From assembly GCA_963813485.1 (NCBI GenBank), contig CAWEZE010000010.1, forward strand, positions 62,001 to 126,000: 64,000 bases of DNA, given 5' to 3'. The notes under the pieces were generated by a model. The model was not told the origin of the DNA. It ran no database searches and saw nothing but the letters and a program-made list of their open reading frames with translations. Source of the stretch: DASQUK01 sp963813485 (GTDB lineage Bacteria; Actinomycetota; Acidimicrobiia; Acidimicrobiales; VFJN01). A program made the position numbers and the translations under genes. Shown here piece by piece: positions 46,065 to 55,119 of this stretch (position 1 is its first letter; each line of letters begins with the position of its first letter).

Positions 46065-47077
46065 GTGCCCGCCGATCGCACCGAGATCACCGAGGTCGTC
46101 ACCGGCCTGGGCACCTTCGGGGCCGGCGACCTGGCGGCGGCGCTGGCCCATCCACCGGTTGCCTTCGGCGGCGTCGGGCCCGAGCGCTGGGCTCGCCTAC
46201 GCGCCCTGCACAGGGAGGGCCGTCACCGGGCGGCGTTCGCCGCCGCGTGGGCCAACGGGCGGGCGTTCCTCGCCGCCCGCGACGGCCTTCGGGGCCGCCC
46301 GCCCGAGGTAGTCGAGTGGAAGGGCCCGCACCGCCCGCCCGGCGTCGACCCGGTGCCCGCCGACCTGCGCATCGACCACGTCTACCTGGTGAGCTGCAAG
46401 TACAACTCCCGTATCACCCTGAACGCCGCACCGCGACTGGTCTTCGGCGGGTCCAACGGGGCCGACCCCGACGCTCGGGCCGACTGGTTCGCGGAGATGG
46501 CGCCGCGTGAGACGCAGGCGCTCTACGAGATCGTGCGGTTCGAGACCGGGATGGTCGGGTCGCTGCCCGACCGGGCGATCGACCTGTCACCCGCCGAGCG
46601 CCGCGACCTGGCGCACGCGCTCGGGCGGGGCGCCTGGACGTCGCCGGCGGCGGCCGAGGCGTACGCCGCGTTGTCGGCCGTCGTCGCCGACGGGTCGGCC
46701 CGGCGGTGGCGCGACCGGCTGCGCGCGCACGGCGGCGCGCGAGGCCACGCTGTGGCGCTTCCTCCGGGTGGCGGCGGCGACCTACTTCGTGCTCGGGTCC
46801 GACGGTGACCGCATGGTGCGCGCTCCGGGTGGGCAGCCCCTGGGACTGGCGCCAGGCCTTCCGCCTGCGCCGCTTCGACGTCGAGCCCGTCGCCTCGCGC
46901 CAACCGCTGGTGCGGTGGACGGCGACGGTCGACGACCGAGAGGCCGGCTGCCGCCGCAGCGTCACTGGCCACATCGAGGTCCGCTGGAGCCACGGTCGGT
47001 TCGCCCAACCCCCGGAGGCCAAGGTCTACCTCGACACGCCGCCCCACCTGGTCGCGGGCTACTGGTCGCTCGTGTGA
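46065..47077 (+). CDS. Conserved hypothetical protein with D-x-V-Y-L-V-S-C-K motif, possible nuclease (frameshifted)
   Basis: About 337 residues. I cannot assign a family firmly. The notable core is DLRIDHVYLVSCKYNSRITL (about residues 100-120), followed by an NAAPRLVF segment and APRETQALYEIV. An acidic residue, strand and S-C-K resembles a PD-(D/E)xK nuclease core in which Glu is replaced. An upstream EVVEWKGPHRPP may add an acidic residue. The C-terminal part (WRFLRVAAATYFVLGSDGDR, GHIEVRWSHGRFAQPPEAKV) looks like a DNA- or target-binding domain. Frame changes lie near 46735 and 46830. Its place directly after a DNA methylase suggests a restriction or target-processing partner. GTG 46065. 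Confidence 0.6.
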
Positions 47078-47089
47078 CCCGCCGGCGAT

Positions 47090-47105
47090 CGGTCGTTGCC
47101 GACCG
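47090..47105. terminator. Hairpin between convergent genes
   Basis: CGGTCG-ttgc-CGACCG, a perfect 6-bp stem with a 4-base loop, 12 bases after the plus-strand gene. A second stem, TTGGTTG-ctggc-CAACCAA (47121-47139), faces the end of icd, so each convergent gene has its own candidate terminator. Confidence 0.5.
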
Positions 47106-47168
47106 GTTCCGGGCGCAGTTTTGGTTGCTGGCCAACCAATTCGGCGCCAGGAACGGGACCAAGCCCGC

Positions 47169-48392
47169 CTACGACGCGAGGCTCATGGCCTTGTTGAGGT
47201 TGGTGTCGAGCGCGTCGAGGAACTCGTCGGTGGTGAGCCAGGGTGTGTCGCCGCCCACGAACAGGGCCAGATCCTTGGTCATCTGACCGCCCTCGACGGT
47301 CTTCACGCACACGTCCTCGAGCGTGGTGGCGAACCGCGCGACCTCGGGCGTCTCGTCGAGCTTGGCCCGGAAGTTGAGGCCCCGCGTCCAGGCGAAGATC
47401 GAGGCGATGGGGTTGGTCGAGGTCTTCTCGCCCTTCTGCCACTGCCGGTAGTGCCGAGTGACGGTGCCGTGCGCGGCCTCGGCCTCGCAGGTCTTGCCGT
47501 CGGGCGTCAGCAGCACGGACGTCATGAGCCCCAGCGACCCGAACCCCTGGGCCACCACGTCGGACTGCACGTCGCCGTCGTAGTTCTTGCACGCCCACAC
47601 GTAGCCGCCCTCCCACTTCATGACCTGGGCGACCATGTCGTCGATGAGGCGATGCTCGTAGGTCAGGCCGGCGGCGTCGAACTCGGCCTTGAACTCCTCG
47701 TCGAACACCTCCTGGAACAGGTCCTTGAAGCGGCCGTCGTAGGCCTTGAGGATCGTGTTCTTGGTGGACAGGTAGACGGGGTACTGGCGCTCGAGGCCGT
47801 AGCGGAACGACGCCCGGGCGAAGTCCCGGATCGAGTCGTCGTAGTTGTACATGCCCAGCGCGATGCCGCCGCCCGGGTACTCGGCGACCTTGTACTCCAT
47901 CGGTTCGCCCCCGTCCGCCGGGGTGTAGGTGATCGTCAGGGTCCCTGGCCCGGGCACGACGAAGTCGGTGGCCTTGTACTGGTCGCCGTGGGCGTGACGG
48001 CCGATGATGATCGGCTTCGTCCAGCCCGGCACCAGCCGGGGCACGTTGGAGCAGATGATCGGCTCCCGGAACACGACGCCGCCGAGGATGTTGCGGATCG
48101 TGCCGTTGGGCGAGCGCCACATCTTCTTCAGGCCGAACTCCTCGACCCTGGCCTCGTCCGGGGTGATGGTGGCGCACTTCACGCCCACGCCGTGCTGCTT
48201 GATCGCGTTGGCGGCGTCGACGGTGATCTGGTCGTCGGTCTCGTCGCGCTTCTGGATCGAGAGGTCGTAGTAGAGCAGTTCGACGTCGAGGTAGGGGAGG
48301 ATCAGCTTGTCCTTGATGAACTGCCAGATGACCCGTGTCATCTCGTCCCCGTCGATCTCGACGACGGGGTTGGCGACCTTGATCTTGGCCAT
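47169..48392 (-). CDS. icd: NADP-dependent isocitrate dehydrogenase
   Basis: A 407-residue enzyme of the homodimeric eukaryote-like subfamily (IDH2/Icd1 type, about 400-410 residues). Substrate-binding SPNGTIRNILGG, the GRHAHGDQYKATD segment, catalytic YDDSIRDFARASFRYGLE with the Tyr, and metal-binding IDDMVAQ are visible, as is the coenzyme region AAHGTVTRHYRQ. It converts isocitrate to 2-oxoglutarate in the TCA cycle. GGAGAAGA precedes ATG 48392. A tandem direct repeat lies in its promoter region. Confidence 0.96.
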   Translation of the reverse strand: MAKIKVANPVVEIDGDEMTRVIWQFIKDKLILPYLDVELLYYDLSIQKRDETDDQITVDAANAIKQHGVGVKCATITPDEARVEEFGLKKMWRSPNGTIRNILGGVVFREPIICSNVPRLVPGWTKPIIIGRHAHGDQYKATDFVVPGPGTLTITYTPADGGEPMEYKVAEYPGGGIALGMYNYDDSIRDFARASFRYGLERQYPVYLSTKNTILKAYDGRFKDLFQEVFDEEFKAEFDAAGLTYEHRLIDDMVAQVMKWEGGYVWACKNYDGDVQSDVVAQGFGSLGLMTSVLLTPDGKTCEAEAAHGTVTRHYRQWQKGEKTSTNPIASIFAWTRGLNFRAKLDETPEVARFATTLEDVCVKTVEGGQMTKDLALFVGGDTPWLTTDEFLDALDTNLNKAMSLAS

Positions 48393-48413
48393 GGGCGATC
48401 TTCTCCGATCGGG

Positions 48414-48433
48414 GAACTTGTATCGAACTTGTA
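48414..48433. promoter_or_regulatory. Tandem 9-bp direct repeat upstream of icd
   Basis: GAACTTGTA at 48414-48422 is repeated exactly at 48425-48433, 11 bases apart, that is one helical turn. It lies 22-41 bases before the icd start (minus strand) in an otherwise GC-rich divergent region shared with the peptidoglycan-binding protein gene. It fits a regulator binding two half-sites on one face of the DNA. Confidence 0.5.
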
Positions 48434-48539
48434 CAGCCTAGGGGATCCCCGTCTCCGGCGGTCCCTCACGTTACGGTTTCGGCGTCGCCCGTCTGGAACG
48501 ACCGTGCTCAGGGCGTACCCACCAGCCAGGGGAGCGGCC

Positions 48540-49034
48540 GTGGCTTCGAAAGCGGTAGGGATCGCCGTCCTGGTGTTGTTCGGCCTCGCCGCTCTCGCCT
48601 CCACCGACTCCGGCTGCGACATCGGCAACGGGGGCGACGGCGACTTCGACTTCGACGACAGCGCGTCGACGTGCGACGGCGTGGTCGTCGTCGAGACGGC
48701 ATCGGGCAACGCCCAGGTGCCGGGCAACACCTCCGCGATCGGATCGGACGACTCGGCCAACTGCGTCATGCGGGAGGGAAGCGGCGGCGACGAGGCCATC
48801 CTCGTGCTGCAGACCGCGCTGATCCGATGTAACGGGCAAAGCCTCACCGTCGACGGCGACTACGGGGCCGAGACGGCCCAGGCGGTCATGAACGTCCAGC
48901 AGCAGCACGGCGTCACGGCCGATGGCTCCTACGGGCCGGCCACCCTGGAAGTGATGGGCTGGCCGTCCACGGGAGCGGGTGGCTGCGTGTCGGGCGTATC
49001 GGCCGGCTCGACGGTGATCGACCAGTCGTCCTGA
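48540..49034 (+). CDS. Exported peptidoglycan-binding-domain protein
   Basis: A 164-residue protein. An N-terminal hydrophobic segment (AVGIAVLVLFGLAALASTDS) ends near a Cys (SGCDIG) that may be a lipidation site. An acidic linker and a PG-binding-1 domain follow (AILVLQTALIRCNGQSLTVD, then GDYGAETAQAVMNVQQQHGV and YGPATLEVMGW). It should attach to the cell wall. There is no catalytic domain, unlike the transpeptidase at 22662. GTG 48540 is divergent from icd. Confidence 0.75.
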   Translation: MASKAVGIAVLVLFGLAALASTDSGCDIGNGGDGDFDFDDSASTCDGVVVVETASGNAQVPGNTSAIGSDDSANCVMREGSGGDEAILVLQTALIRCNGQSLTVDGDYGAETAQAVMNVQQQHGVTADGSYGPATLEVMGWPSTGAGGCVSGVSAGSTVIDQSS

Positions 49035-49093
49035 CCGCCGGTACCCAACGCCGCGGCCCTTGCGGCCCGCACTCGCCGGCGAAACCATGCCCC

Positions 49094-49952
49094 GTGCCCT
49101 GGGTGCCGATTGACGACCCCCGCGACCGCCAGATCGCGCCCTTCGTGGGCCTACGCGATCGCGAACTGGCCCGCCGCGTGCCAGCCGGGCGAGCCCGGCG
49201 TATTCATCGCCGAGGGCGACATCGTGGCGGAGCGGGCCATCCGAGCCGGCTACGAGCTCCGGGCGGTGCTCGTCGACGCCACCCGGACCGATCCGCTGCC
49301 GCCCGGCGTGGCTGCCGGCGTGGATGCCGGCATTCCCGTCTATGCCGCCGCGCCGGCCGTGCTGCAGCGCATCACCGGCCTCGGCGTCCACCGCGGCCTG
49401 CTCGCGTGCTTCGAGCGGCGCCCGCCCCCGCCGGCCGCCGAGGTGCTGGCGGCCGCCCGCCGGGTGGTCGTGCTGGAACGAGTCAGCAACCCCACCAACC
49501 TGGGTGTGATCCTGCGGTCGGCCGCGGGCTTGGGCATGGATGCGGTCCTGCTCGATCCCACCTGCAGCGATCCGCTCTACCGCCGCACGTCGCGGGTGGC
49601 GATGGGGGAGGGCTACGGGTTCCCGTGGGCGTGGATCCCCCGCCTGCCTGGCGGCCTCGACGTGCTACGGGCGCAGGGCTTCAGACTGGTGGCCCTCACG
49701 CCCGACGACGGTGCGGTGCCTCTCGACGAGTTGGCCTTCGACGGCGCCGACGACCGAGGCGTCGACCGGCGTGAGGAACGGGTGGCGCTGTTGTTCGGCG
49801 CCGAGGGGCCCGGGCTGTCGCCCGGGACCTTGGCCGCAGCCGATGTCCGGGCGGGCATCCCCATGCGGGGTGGGGTGGACTCGCTGAACGTGGGCGTGGC
49901 GGCGGGCATCGCGTTCTGGGTGCTCGGAAGGCCCGGCCCAGGCCGCGTATAA
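49094..49952 (+). CDS. SpoU/TrmH-family RNA 2'-O-methyltransferase (frameshifted)
   Basis: About 286 residues. The N-terminal substrate-binding domain (PGVFIAEGDIVAERAIRAGY) is followed by the SPOUT catalytic domain. Motif 1 is VLERVSNPTNLGVILRSA with the Asn-Pro-x-Asn-x-Gly pattern, motif 2 is VALLFGAEGPGL, and motif 3 is IPMRGGVDSLNVGVAAGI. It methylates a ribose in rRNA or tRNA, and the target is not readable. The N-terminal 25 residues are in another frame (change near 49172), with start GTG 49094 or 49103. Confidence 0.85.
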
Positions 49953-50155
49953 CGCTTGCGCTTGCCCGAGAGGGAGGCGGGGCCGCGGGTGGCGCTGAGG
50001 ATGCGGGCCGCTGTCGGCGCCGCGGCGCCGGCGGCGGTAGGCCCCGCACCGGAGGCGACAGGACCCGCAGCCCCGCCGGAAGTACACCACATTGACCGCT
50101 GGGTCAGGAACGGCGCTAGCGTCGGGTTCCGACACTCCATCTAGGGGGTTCCGCC

Positions 50156-51586
50156 GTGCAGGTCCACGACAAGCTCTACATCGACGGCGCTTGGGTGCCG
50201 TCCACCGGTTCGGACACGATCGACGTCCACGACTCGACCAACGGCGAGGTCATCGCCCAGGTGCCCGCGGGCACGGCCGAAGACGTCGACGCCGCGGCGA
50301 CGGCCGCCCGCGCCGCCTTCGAGTCCTGGTCGCAGACCACGCCCGAGGAGCGGGCCAAGTACTGCACCCGCATCGCCGAGGGCCTCGGCGCTCGCATGGA
50401 CGAGATCGCCACCGTGGTCACCCGCGAGGCGGGCATGCCCAAGTGGCTGAGCCTCATGATCCAGGCCGGCCTACCGATCAACTCCTTCAACACTGCGGCA
50501 CAGCTCGCAGAGAGCTACGAGTACGAGAGCCGATTGGGCAACAGCATCATCCGGCGGGAGCCGGTGGGCGTGGTGGGCGCCATCACGCCCTGGAACTACC
50601 CGCTGCACCAGGTCGCCGCCAAGGTCGCCTACGCGATCGCCGCCGGCTGCACGGTGGTGCTCAAGCCCAGCGAGGTGGCGCCGCTCGACGCCTTCATCCT
50701 GGCGGACGTGATCCACGACGCCGGCCTGCCTGCCGGCGTGTTCAACCTGGTGATCGGCACCGGCCCGGTCGTCGGGGAGGCCATCGCACTCCACCCGCAG
50801 ATCGACATGGTGTCGTTCACCGGGTCGACCCGTGCGGGCAAGCGGGTGGCCGAGCTCGCGGCGCAGTCCCTCAAGCGAGTGGCGCTGGAGCTGGGGGGCA
50901 AGTCGGCCAACGTGTTGCTCGACGACCTCGACGACGAGGCGTTCGAGAATGCCGTGCGTGACGGCGTCGGCAAGTGCTACCTCAACCAGGGCCAGACCTG
51001 CACGGCGCTGACCCGCATGCTGGTCCCGGCATCCCGGGTCGCCGACGCCGAGCGCATCGCCGCCGACGAGGTGGAGGCCCACTACCAGCCGTCGGACCCG
51101 TTCGCCGACGGCGCCCGCCTGGGACCGCTGTCGAGCCAGGCCCAGGTCGAGCGGGTGACGGGCTACATCCAGAAGGGCATCGACGAGGGCGCCAAGCTGG
51201 TGACCGGCGGACCCGAGCGGCCGGAGGGCTTCGAGCAGGGCTACTACGTGCGGCCCACGGTGTTCTCGGAGGTCAGCAACGACATGACGATCGCCCAGGA
51301 GGAGATCTTCGGGCCGGTCCTGTCGATCATCGCCTACGAGGACGAGGACCAGGCGGCGAGCATCGCCAACGACTCGGTCTACGGGCTGTCGGGTGGCGTG
51401 TGGGCCGCCGACGCCGAGCGGGCCGAGGCCTTTGCCCGCCGGATCCGCACCGGCCAGATCGAGGTGAACGGCGGTGCCTTCAACCCGAGCGCCCCGTTCG
51501 GAGGCTTCAAGAACAGCGGTTACGGTCGCGAGTACGGACCGCACGGCTTCGAGGAGTTCCTCGAGATCAAGGCGATGCAGCTCTAG
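50156..51586 (+). CDS. NAD(P)-dependent aldehyde dehydrogenase
   Basis: A 476-residue ALDH-superfamily enzyme. Landmarks are GVVGAITPWNYPLHQVAAKV (Asn of the oxyanion hole), the general base Glu in RVALELGGKSANV, the nucleophile Cys in NQGQTCTALTRM, and the late IFGPVLSIIAYEDED. The C-terminal PFGGFKNSGYGREYG is typical of broad-specificity, 2-hydroxymuconic/aliphatic types. The substrate is unknown. GTG 50156 follows GGGG at about 50146. A 46-bp inverted-repeat element follows the gene. Confidence 0.9.
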   Translation: MQVHDKLYIDGAWVPSTGSDTIDVHDSTNGEVIAQVPAGTAEDVDAAATAARAAFESWSQTTPEERAKYCTRIAEGLGARMDEIATVVTREAGMPKWLSLMIQAGLPINSFNTAAQLAESYEYESRLGNSIIRREPVGVVGAITPWNYPLHQVAAKVAYAIAAGCTVVLKPSEVAPLDAFILADVIHDAGLPAGVFNLVIGTGPVVGEAIALHPQIDMVSFTGSTRAGKRVAELAAQSLKRVALELGGKSANVLLDDLDDEAFENAVRDGVGKCYLNQGQTCTALTRMLVPASRVADAERIAADEVEAHYQPSDPFADGARLGPLSSQAQVERVTGYIQKGIDEGAKLVTGGPERPEGFEQGYYVRPTVFSEVSNDMTIAQEEIFGPVLSIIAYEDEDQAASIANDSVYGLSGGVWAADAERAEAFARRIRTGQIEVNGGAFNPSAPFGGFKNSGYGREYGPHGFEEFLEIKAMQL

Positions 51587-51640
51587 CACTGCGGCGGGAC
51601 GCCCACCACCGGCAGGGAGCGCCCATGGGCGCTCCCTCGC

Positions 51641-51692
51641 CGCGTCTTTGAAGAAAAGCGGTGCTCAGCCCCGGAAAGCCTTCAAAGACGCG
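51641..51692. repeat. Inverted-repeat element, copy B
   Basis: CGCGTCTTTGAAG (51641-51653) is perfectly complementary to CTTCAAAGACGCG (51680-51692), a 13-bp stem with a 26-base spacer. The core GTCTTTGAAGA...CTTCAAAGAC and part of the spacer are shared with copy A at 15-61. The unit is intergenic here, after the ALDH stop and 42 bases before mdh, so it may be a terminator-like repeat element. Confidence 0.7.
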
Positions 51693-51734
51693 GTACTGGC
51701 TCCCCGGCTGCGCCGCATCGTATGGTCGGCCTCC

Positions 51735-52724
51735 ATGAAGGATCCCGTGCGCGTCGCCGTCACTGGGGCTGCCGGTCAGATCGGCTACGCCCTGCTGTTC
51801 CGCATCGCCAGCGGTCAGATGCTGGGCGACGACCAACCGGTGATCCTCCAGTTGCTCGAGATCCCCCAGGCATTCAGCGCGCTCGAGGGCGTGTGCATGG
51901 AGCTCGACGACTGCGCCTTCCCGCTGCTGGCGGACGTCGTGGGCACCGACGACGCCGGCCGGGCCTTCGACGGCGCCAACTATGCCCTCCTCGTCGGAGC
52001 CATGCCCCGCAAGGAGGGCATGGAGCGCGCCGATCTGCTGTCCGCCAACGGAGCCATCTTCACCACTCAGGGCAAAGCCATATCCGAGAACGCGGCTGAC
52101 GATGTGCGGGTGCTGGTCGTCGGCAACCCCGCCAACACCAATGCGCTGATCGCCATGCACAACGCACCCAACGTCCCCCGCGAGCGCTTCTCCGCGATGA
52201 CCCGGCTCGACCACAACCGGGCCAAGGCCCAACTCGCCCGCAAGGCCGCCGCCGACGTCGCCGACGTCGCCAGGATGACGATCTGGGGGAACCACTCGGC
52301 GACCCAGTACCCCGACGTGTTTCACGCCGAGATCGCCGGCAAGCCCGCCTTCGACGCCATCGGCGGCGACCGCGGCTGGCTCGAGCACGAGTTCATCCCG
52401 ACGGTGCAACAGCGGGGCGCGGCGGTCATCAAGGCCCGGGGCCTGTCATCTGCGGCGTCGGCCGCCAATGCCGCCATCGAGCACGTGCACGACTGGACGC
52501 TCGGTTCGCCCCCCGGGGACTGGGTGTCGATGGCGGTGCCGTCCGATGGCAGCTATGGCGTGCCCGCCGGTCTGGTCTCGGGCTTTCCCTGCACCACCGC
52601 GGGCGGTGACTACCAGATCGTGCCGGGCCTGGACCTCGACGACTTCAGCCGCAGGCGCATCGATGCCTCGGTGGCCGAGTTGGCCGGCGAGCGCGACACC
52701 GTGGACCAGCTTGGCCTGATCTGA
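51735..52724 (+). CDS. mdh: Malate dehydrogenase
   Basis: A 329-residue NAD-dependent enzyme of the TCA cycle. NAD-binding VTGAAGQIGYALLFRI, the substrate loop Arg region ALLVGAMPRKEGMERADLL, NPANTNALIAM, and the catalytic His in IWGNHSATQYPD are visible. The length and NHSATQYPD motif place it in the cytosolic-type MDH group common in Actinobacteria. ATG 51735. A hairpin follows the stop directly. Confidence 0.95.
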   Translation: MKDPVRVAVTGAAGQIGYALLFRIASGQMLGDDQPVILQLLEIPQAFSALEGVCMELDDCAFPLLADVVGTDDAGRAFDGANYALLVGAMPRKEGMERADLLSANGAIFTTQGKAISENAADDVRVLVVGNPANTNALIAMHNAPNVPRERFSAMTRLDHNRAKAQLARKAAADVADVARMTIWGNHSATQYPDVFHAEIAGKPAFDAIGGDRGWLEHEFIPTVQQRGAAVIKARGLSSAASAANAAIEHVHDWTLGSPPGDWVSMAVPSDGSYGVPAGLVSGFPCTTAGGDYQIVPGLDLDDFSRRRIDASVAELAGERDTVDQLGLI

Positions 52725-52742
52725 CAGCGCCGCCCTGCGCTG
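52725..52742. terminator. Hairpin after mdh
   Basis: CAGCGC-cgccct-GCGCTG, a perfect 6-bp stem beginning right after the mdh stop, facing the convergent glycosylase gene. There is no U-tract. Confidence 0.5.
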
Positions 52743-52772
52743 CTGTGTGACCGCTTGGTGGCGGGGGGCCGC

Positions 52773-53609
52773 CTACTTCAGGAAGCGGCTCGTCGTGTTG
52801 TCCGCCAGCACCTTGCCGCCGGTTTGGCAGGTGGGGCAGTAGTTGACCGTGTAGCTGCGGTACTCGACGGCGCGCACGGTGTCGCCGCACACCGGGCACG
52901 GCTCGCCGGTGCGATGGTGGACGCCGCCGGGGCGCTCCGCCGACGACGACATGTCGTCGCGGGTGCGCTCGTAGTCGAGCGACTCGTCGATGCACTCGCC
53001 CATGGCGGCGTGCAGGCGTTTGACCTCGTCGGGCGAGAGCTTGGCGGTGCTGGCGAAGGGGGACAGCTGGGCCCGGTGGCAGATCTCGTTGGCCAGGCGC
53101 CGGCCGATGCCCGCGAGGATCCCCTGGTCGCGGAGCCAGCCGTGGAGGCGCATCGAGTTCTCGGCCAGCAGGCATGCCATCGCGGGCTCGTCGAGCAGGT
53201 GGGCCTCGGGACCGAGGGTGTCGAGGGGCGGTTGGCTCAGCGGATCGCCGCCCACGACCCACACGCCGGCCTTGCGCTCGGTGCCCGCCTCGGTGAGCAG
53301 CAACGCCCGCCCGTCGGCGAACCGCCATCGTCCCTGCCCGTTTCGGGGACGGGCGGCCTGCTTCTCGTCGACCCGCAGGCGACCCCCCTGCATGAGGTGG
53401 ACCACGAACGTGCACGGCTCGAACCGCAGCAGTAGGTGCTTGCCCCGCCGGCCGACCGACTCGAGGGCATGCCCCTGGGCCGACTCCGGACCCGGCGTCG
53501 CCGTCTTGAGCACCGTGAAGGACAGCGGGGTGAACCGCTGGAGCACTGCGCCTTCGAACGACTCGGTCAGGCGCTCGGCATGAGCCTGGAGCTCGGGCAT
53601 CTCGGGCAC
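52773..53609 (-). CDS. Formamidopyrimidine/endonuclease VIII-type DNA glycosylase
   Basis: A 278-residue base-excision repair enzyme. It starts MPEMPELQAHAERL. Cleavage of Met should expose the catalytic Pro2 with Glu3, though the PE is doubled compared with the usual MPELPE. The catalytic Lys is in RRGKHLLLRF, and the helix-two-turn-helix segment ends in the Asn of RRLANEICH. The C-terminal zinc finger is CPVCGDTV...YCPTCQTGGK. It removes oxidised bases. Fpg versus Nei specificity cannot be told from sequence. It lies 12 bases downstream of the SCP2-like gene. Confidence 0.88.
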   Translation of the reverse strand: MPEMPELQAHAERLTESFEGAVLQRFTPLSFTVLKTATPGPESAQGHALESVGRRGKHLLLRFEPCTFVVHLMQGGRLRVDEKQAARPRNGQGRWRFADGRALLLTEAGTERKAGVWVVGGDPLSQPPLDTLGPEAHLLDEPAMACLLAENSMRLHGWLRDQGILAGIGRRLANEICHRAQLSPFASTAKLSPDEVKRLHAAMGECIDESLDYERTRDDMSSSAERPGGVHHRTGEPCPVCGDTVRAVEYRSYTVNYCPTCQTGGKVLADNTTSRFLK

Positions 53610-53621
53610 GGTCGCTGCATC

Positions 53622-54011
53622 CTACGTGCCGATCGTCCGAGCCCGGACGCCGGCAAGGGCGTCATCGATCGTCGACAACGCCCTCTGGTGGCTGATCAGC
53701 ACGCTCAGGTTGCCGCCCACTCGCAAGCGGCCCTCCACGAAGGCTCGCTGCGCGCCCAGCCCGCCCGCGGCGATCTGCGCGGCGGTGGCGTAGTCGGTGG
53801 TGAACCGCAGGTCGGGCTCCACGGCCGCGCCCTCGGTCAGCCCGACCTCCCCATCGTCGATGGCGACGTGCCAGCGGATCGTCCCCTGAGGCCCGTCGAT
53901 GACCACGTGCTCGACCGTGAGCCTGACGCCGGCGGTGGCGCGAGCGATGCTGGCATCGCCGGCGATGGCGAGGCGGGCAGCCTCCATCCATTCGGGGCTC
54001 AGGTATTGCAC
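53622..54011 (-). CDS. SCP2 sterol-carrier-like protein
   Basis: A 129-residue alpha/beta protein of the SCP2 type. The hydrophobic groove pattern RLTVEHVVIDGPQGTIRWHV and the C-terminal RAFVEGRLRVGGNLSVLISH fit the fold. SCP2-like domains bind lipids or acyl groups and, in Actinobacteria, are often small stand-alone proteins of unknown ligand. ATG 54011. The DNA glycosylase gene follows at 12 bases and may be co-transcribed. Confidence 0.75.
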   Translation of the reverse strand: MQYLSPEWMEAARLAIAGDASIARATAGVRLTVEHVVIDGPQGTIRWHVAIDDGEVGLTEGAAVEPDLRFTTDYATAAQIAAGGLGAQRAFVEGRLRVGGNLSVLISHQRALSTIDDALAGVRARTIGT

Positions 54012-54143
54012 CCGGCGGAAGCTACCGCCCTACCTCCACATTGCCTGCGTGGGTCACGAGCGCCAGTGGGGCATGTACCGGTGTTCCATGAACGTCTGCG
54101 GCAACCGCCACAAGGTCCGCGCGTATCGCGACAGACTCGGCGG

Positions 54144-55085
54144 GTGACCGATCTCATACCCGCGGGGTTGACCGCCGCCGACGAGTCCTACCACGCCCCG
54201 GGGGAGGGCGACTGGTGGGGCGAATCGTGGTACTACGACTTCGCCACCCGCGACGCGACCCTCGGCGGCTACGTGCGCCTGGGTCTCTATCCCAACCAGA
54301 CGGTGGCCTGGTACTGGGCCTGCGTGGTGGGCGAGGGTCGGCCCCTGGTGACGGTGGTCGACCACGACGTCCCGCCCCCCAGGCCGCCGGCGTTCGAGGT
54401 CCGCGCCGAGGGCCTGTGGGCCGACCACCACATCGAGACGCCGTTCGACCACATCTCTCTCGGCTGCGAGGCGTTCGCGCTCGGGCTCGACGATCCCGCC
54501 GCCATGTACGACGCGCACGGGGGGCCGGTAGGTGACCGGGTGGCCTTCGGGCTCGACCTCGAGTGGGAGACCGACGGCACCGCCTACGTGTACCCGCCCG
54601 GCACCACCCGCTACGAGGTCCCGTGCCGGGTCCACGGCATGGTGCTCGTGGGCGACGAGCGCATCGAGCTCGACGCCGTCGGCGAGCGCGACCACTCCTG
54701 GGGTACGCGCGACTGGTGGACGCTCGGGTGGACCTGGTCGGCCGGCTGGCTCGACGACGGCACCCGCTTCCACGGCACCACCGTGCGGCTGGGAGACGAC
54801 GTGGTGCCCTACCACCCCGGTTTCGTCCAGCCACCGGGCAAGCCGCTCGCGGGCGTCGGGCACACCGCGTCGAGCTGGGTGCCTGGCGACCACGGCTTCC
54901 CCGCGTCGGCCAGCGTCGACTACGACGACCTCCACCTCGACGTGGACCCGGTGGCGTTCGCCCCCGTCCTCCTGGAGGATGGCGCCGGCAGGGTGTCCCG
55001 GTTCCCGCGGGCGCTGTGCCGGTTCCGTGACGCCGCCACCGGGAGGGCGGGCGCCGGCTGGGTCGAGTGGAACCAGCCGCAGTAG
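54144..55085 (+). CDS. DUF7064/7065-like two-domain protein, CrtC-like fold
   Basis: A 313-residue soluble protein. GEGDWWGESWYYDFATRDAT, the central GERDHSWGTRDWWTLGWTW and the beta-rich remainder resemble the lipocalin-like two-domain proteins related to hydroxyneurosporene synthase and AttH, common in Actinobacteria next to lipid metabolism genes. No catalytic residue can be named. GTG 54144 opens VTDLIPAGLTAAD. It stands alone in orientation after the divergent SCP2-like gene, and DedA follows 34 bases later. Confidence 0.65.
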   Translation: MTDLIPAGLTAADESYHAPGEGDWWGESWYYDFATRDATLGGYVRLGLYPNQTVAWYWACVVGEGRPLVTVVDHDVPPPRPPAFEVRAEGLWADHHIETPFDHISLGCEAFALGLDDPAAMYDAHGGPVGDRVAFGLDLEWETDGTAYVYPPGTTRYEVPCRVHGMVLVGDERIELDAVGERDHSWGTRDWWTLGWTWSAGWLDDGTRFHGTTVRLGDDVVPYHPGFVQPPGKPLAGVGHTASSWVPGDHGFPASASVDYDDLHLDVDPVAFAPVLLEDGAGRVSRFPRALCRFRDAATGRAGAGWVEWNQPQ

Positions 55086-55119
55086 CGCACCCCCTGGTCC
55101 CTACCGGTAGCCTCGCCAG

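Noticed and set aside
47121..48539. A long plus-strand frame opposite icd that joins the peptidoglycan-binding protein
   Set aside because: The upstream part is antisense to icd and low in complexity. Only the part from GTG 48540, with a signal sequence and folded domain, is credible.
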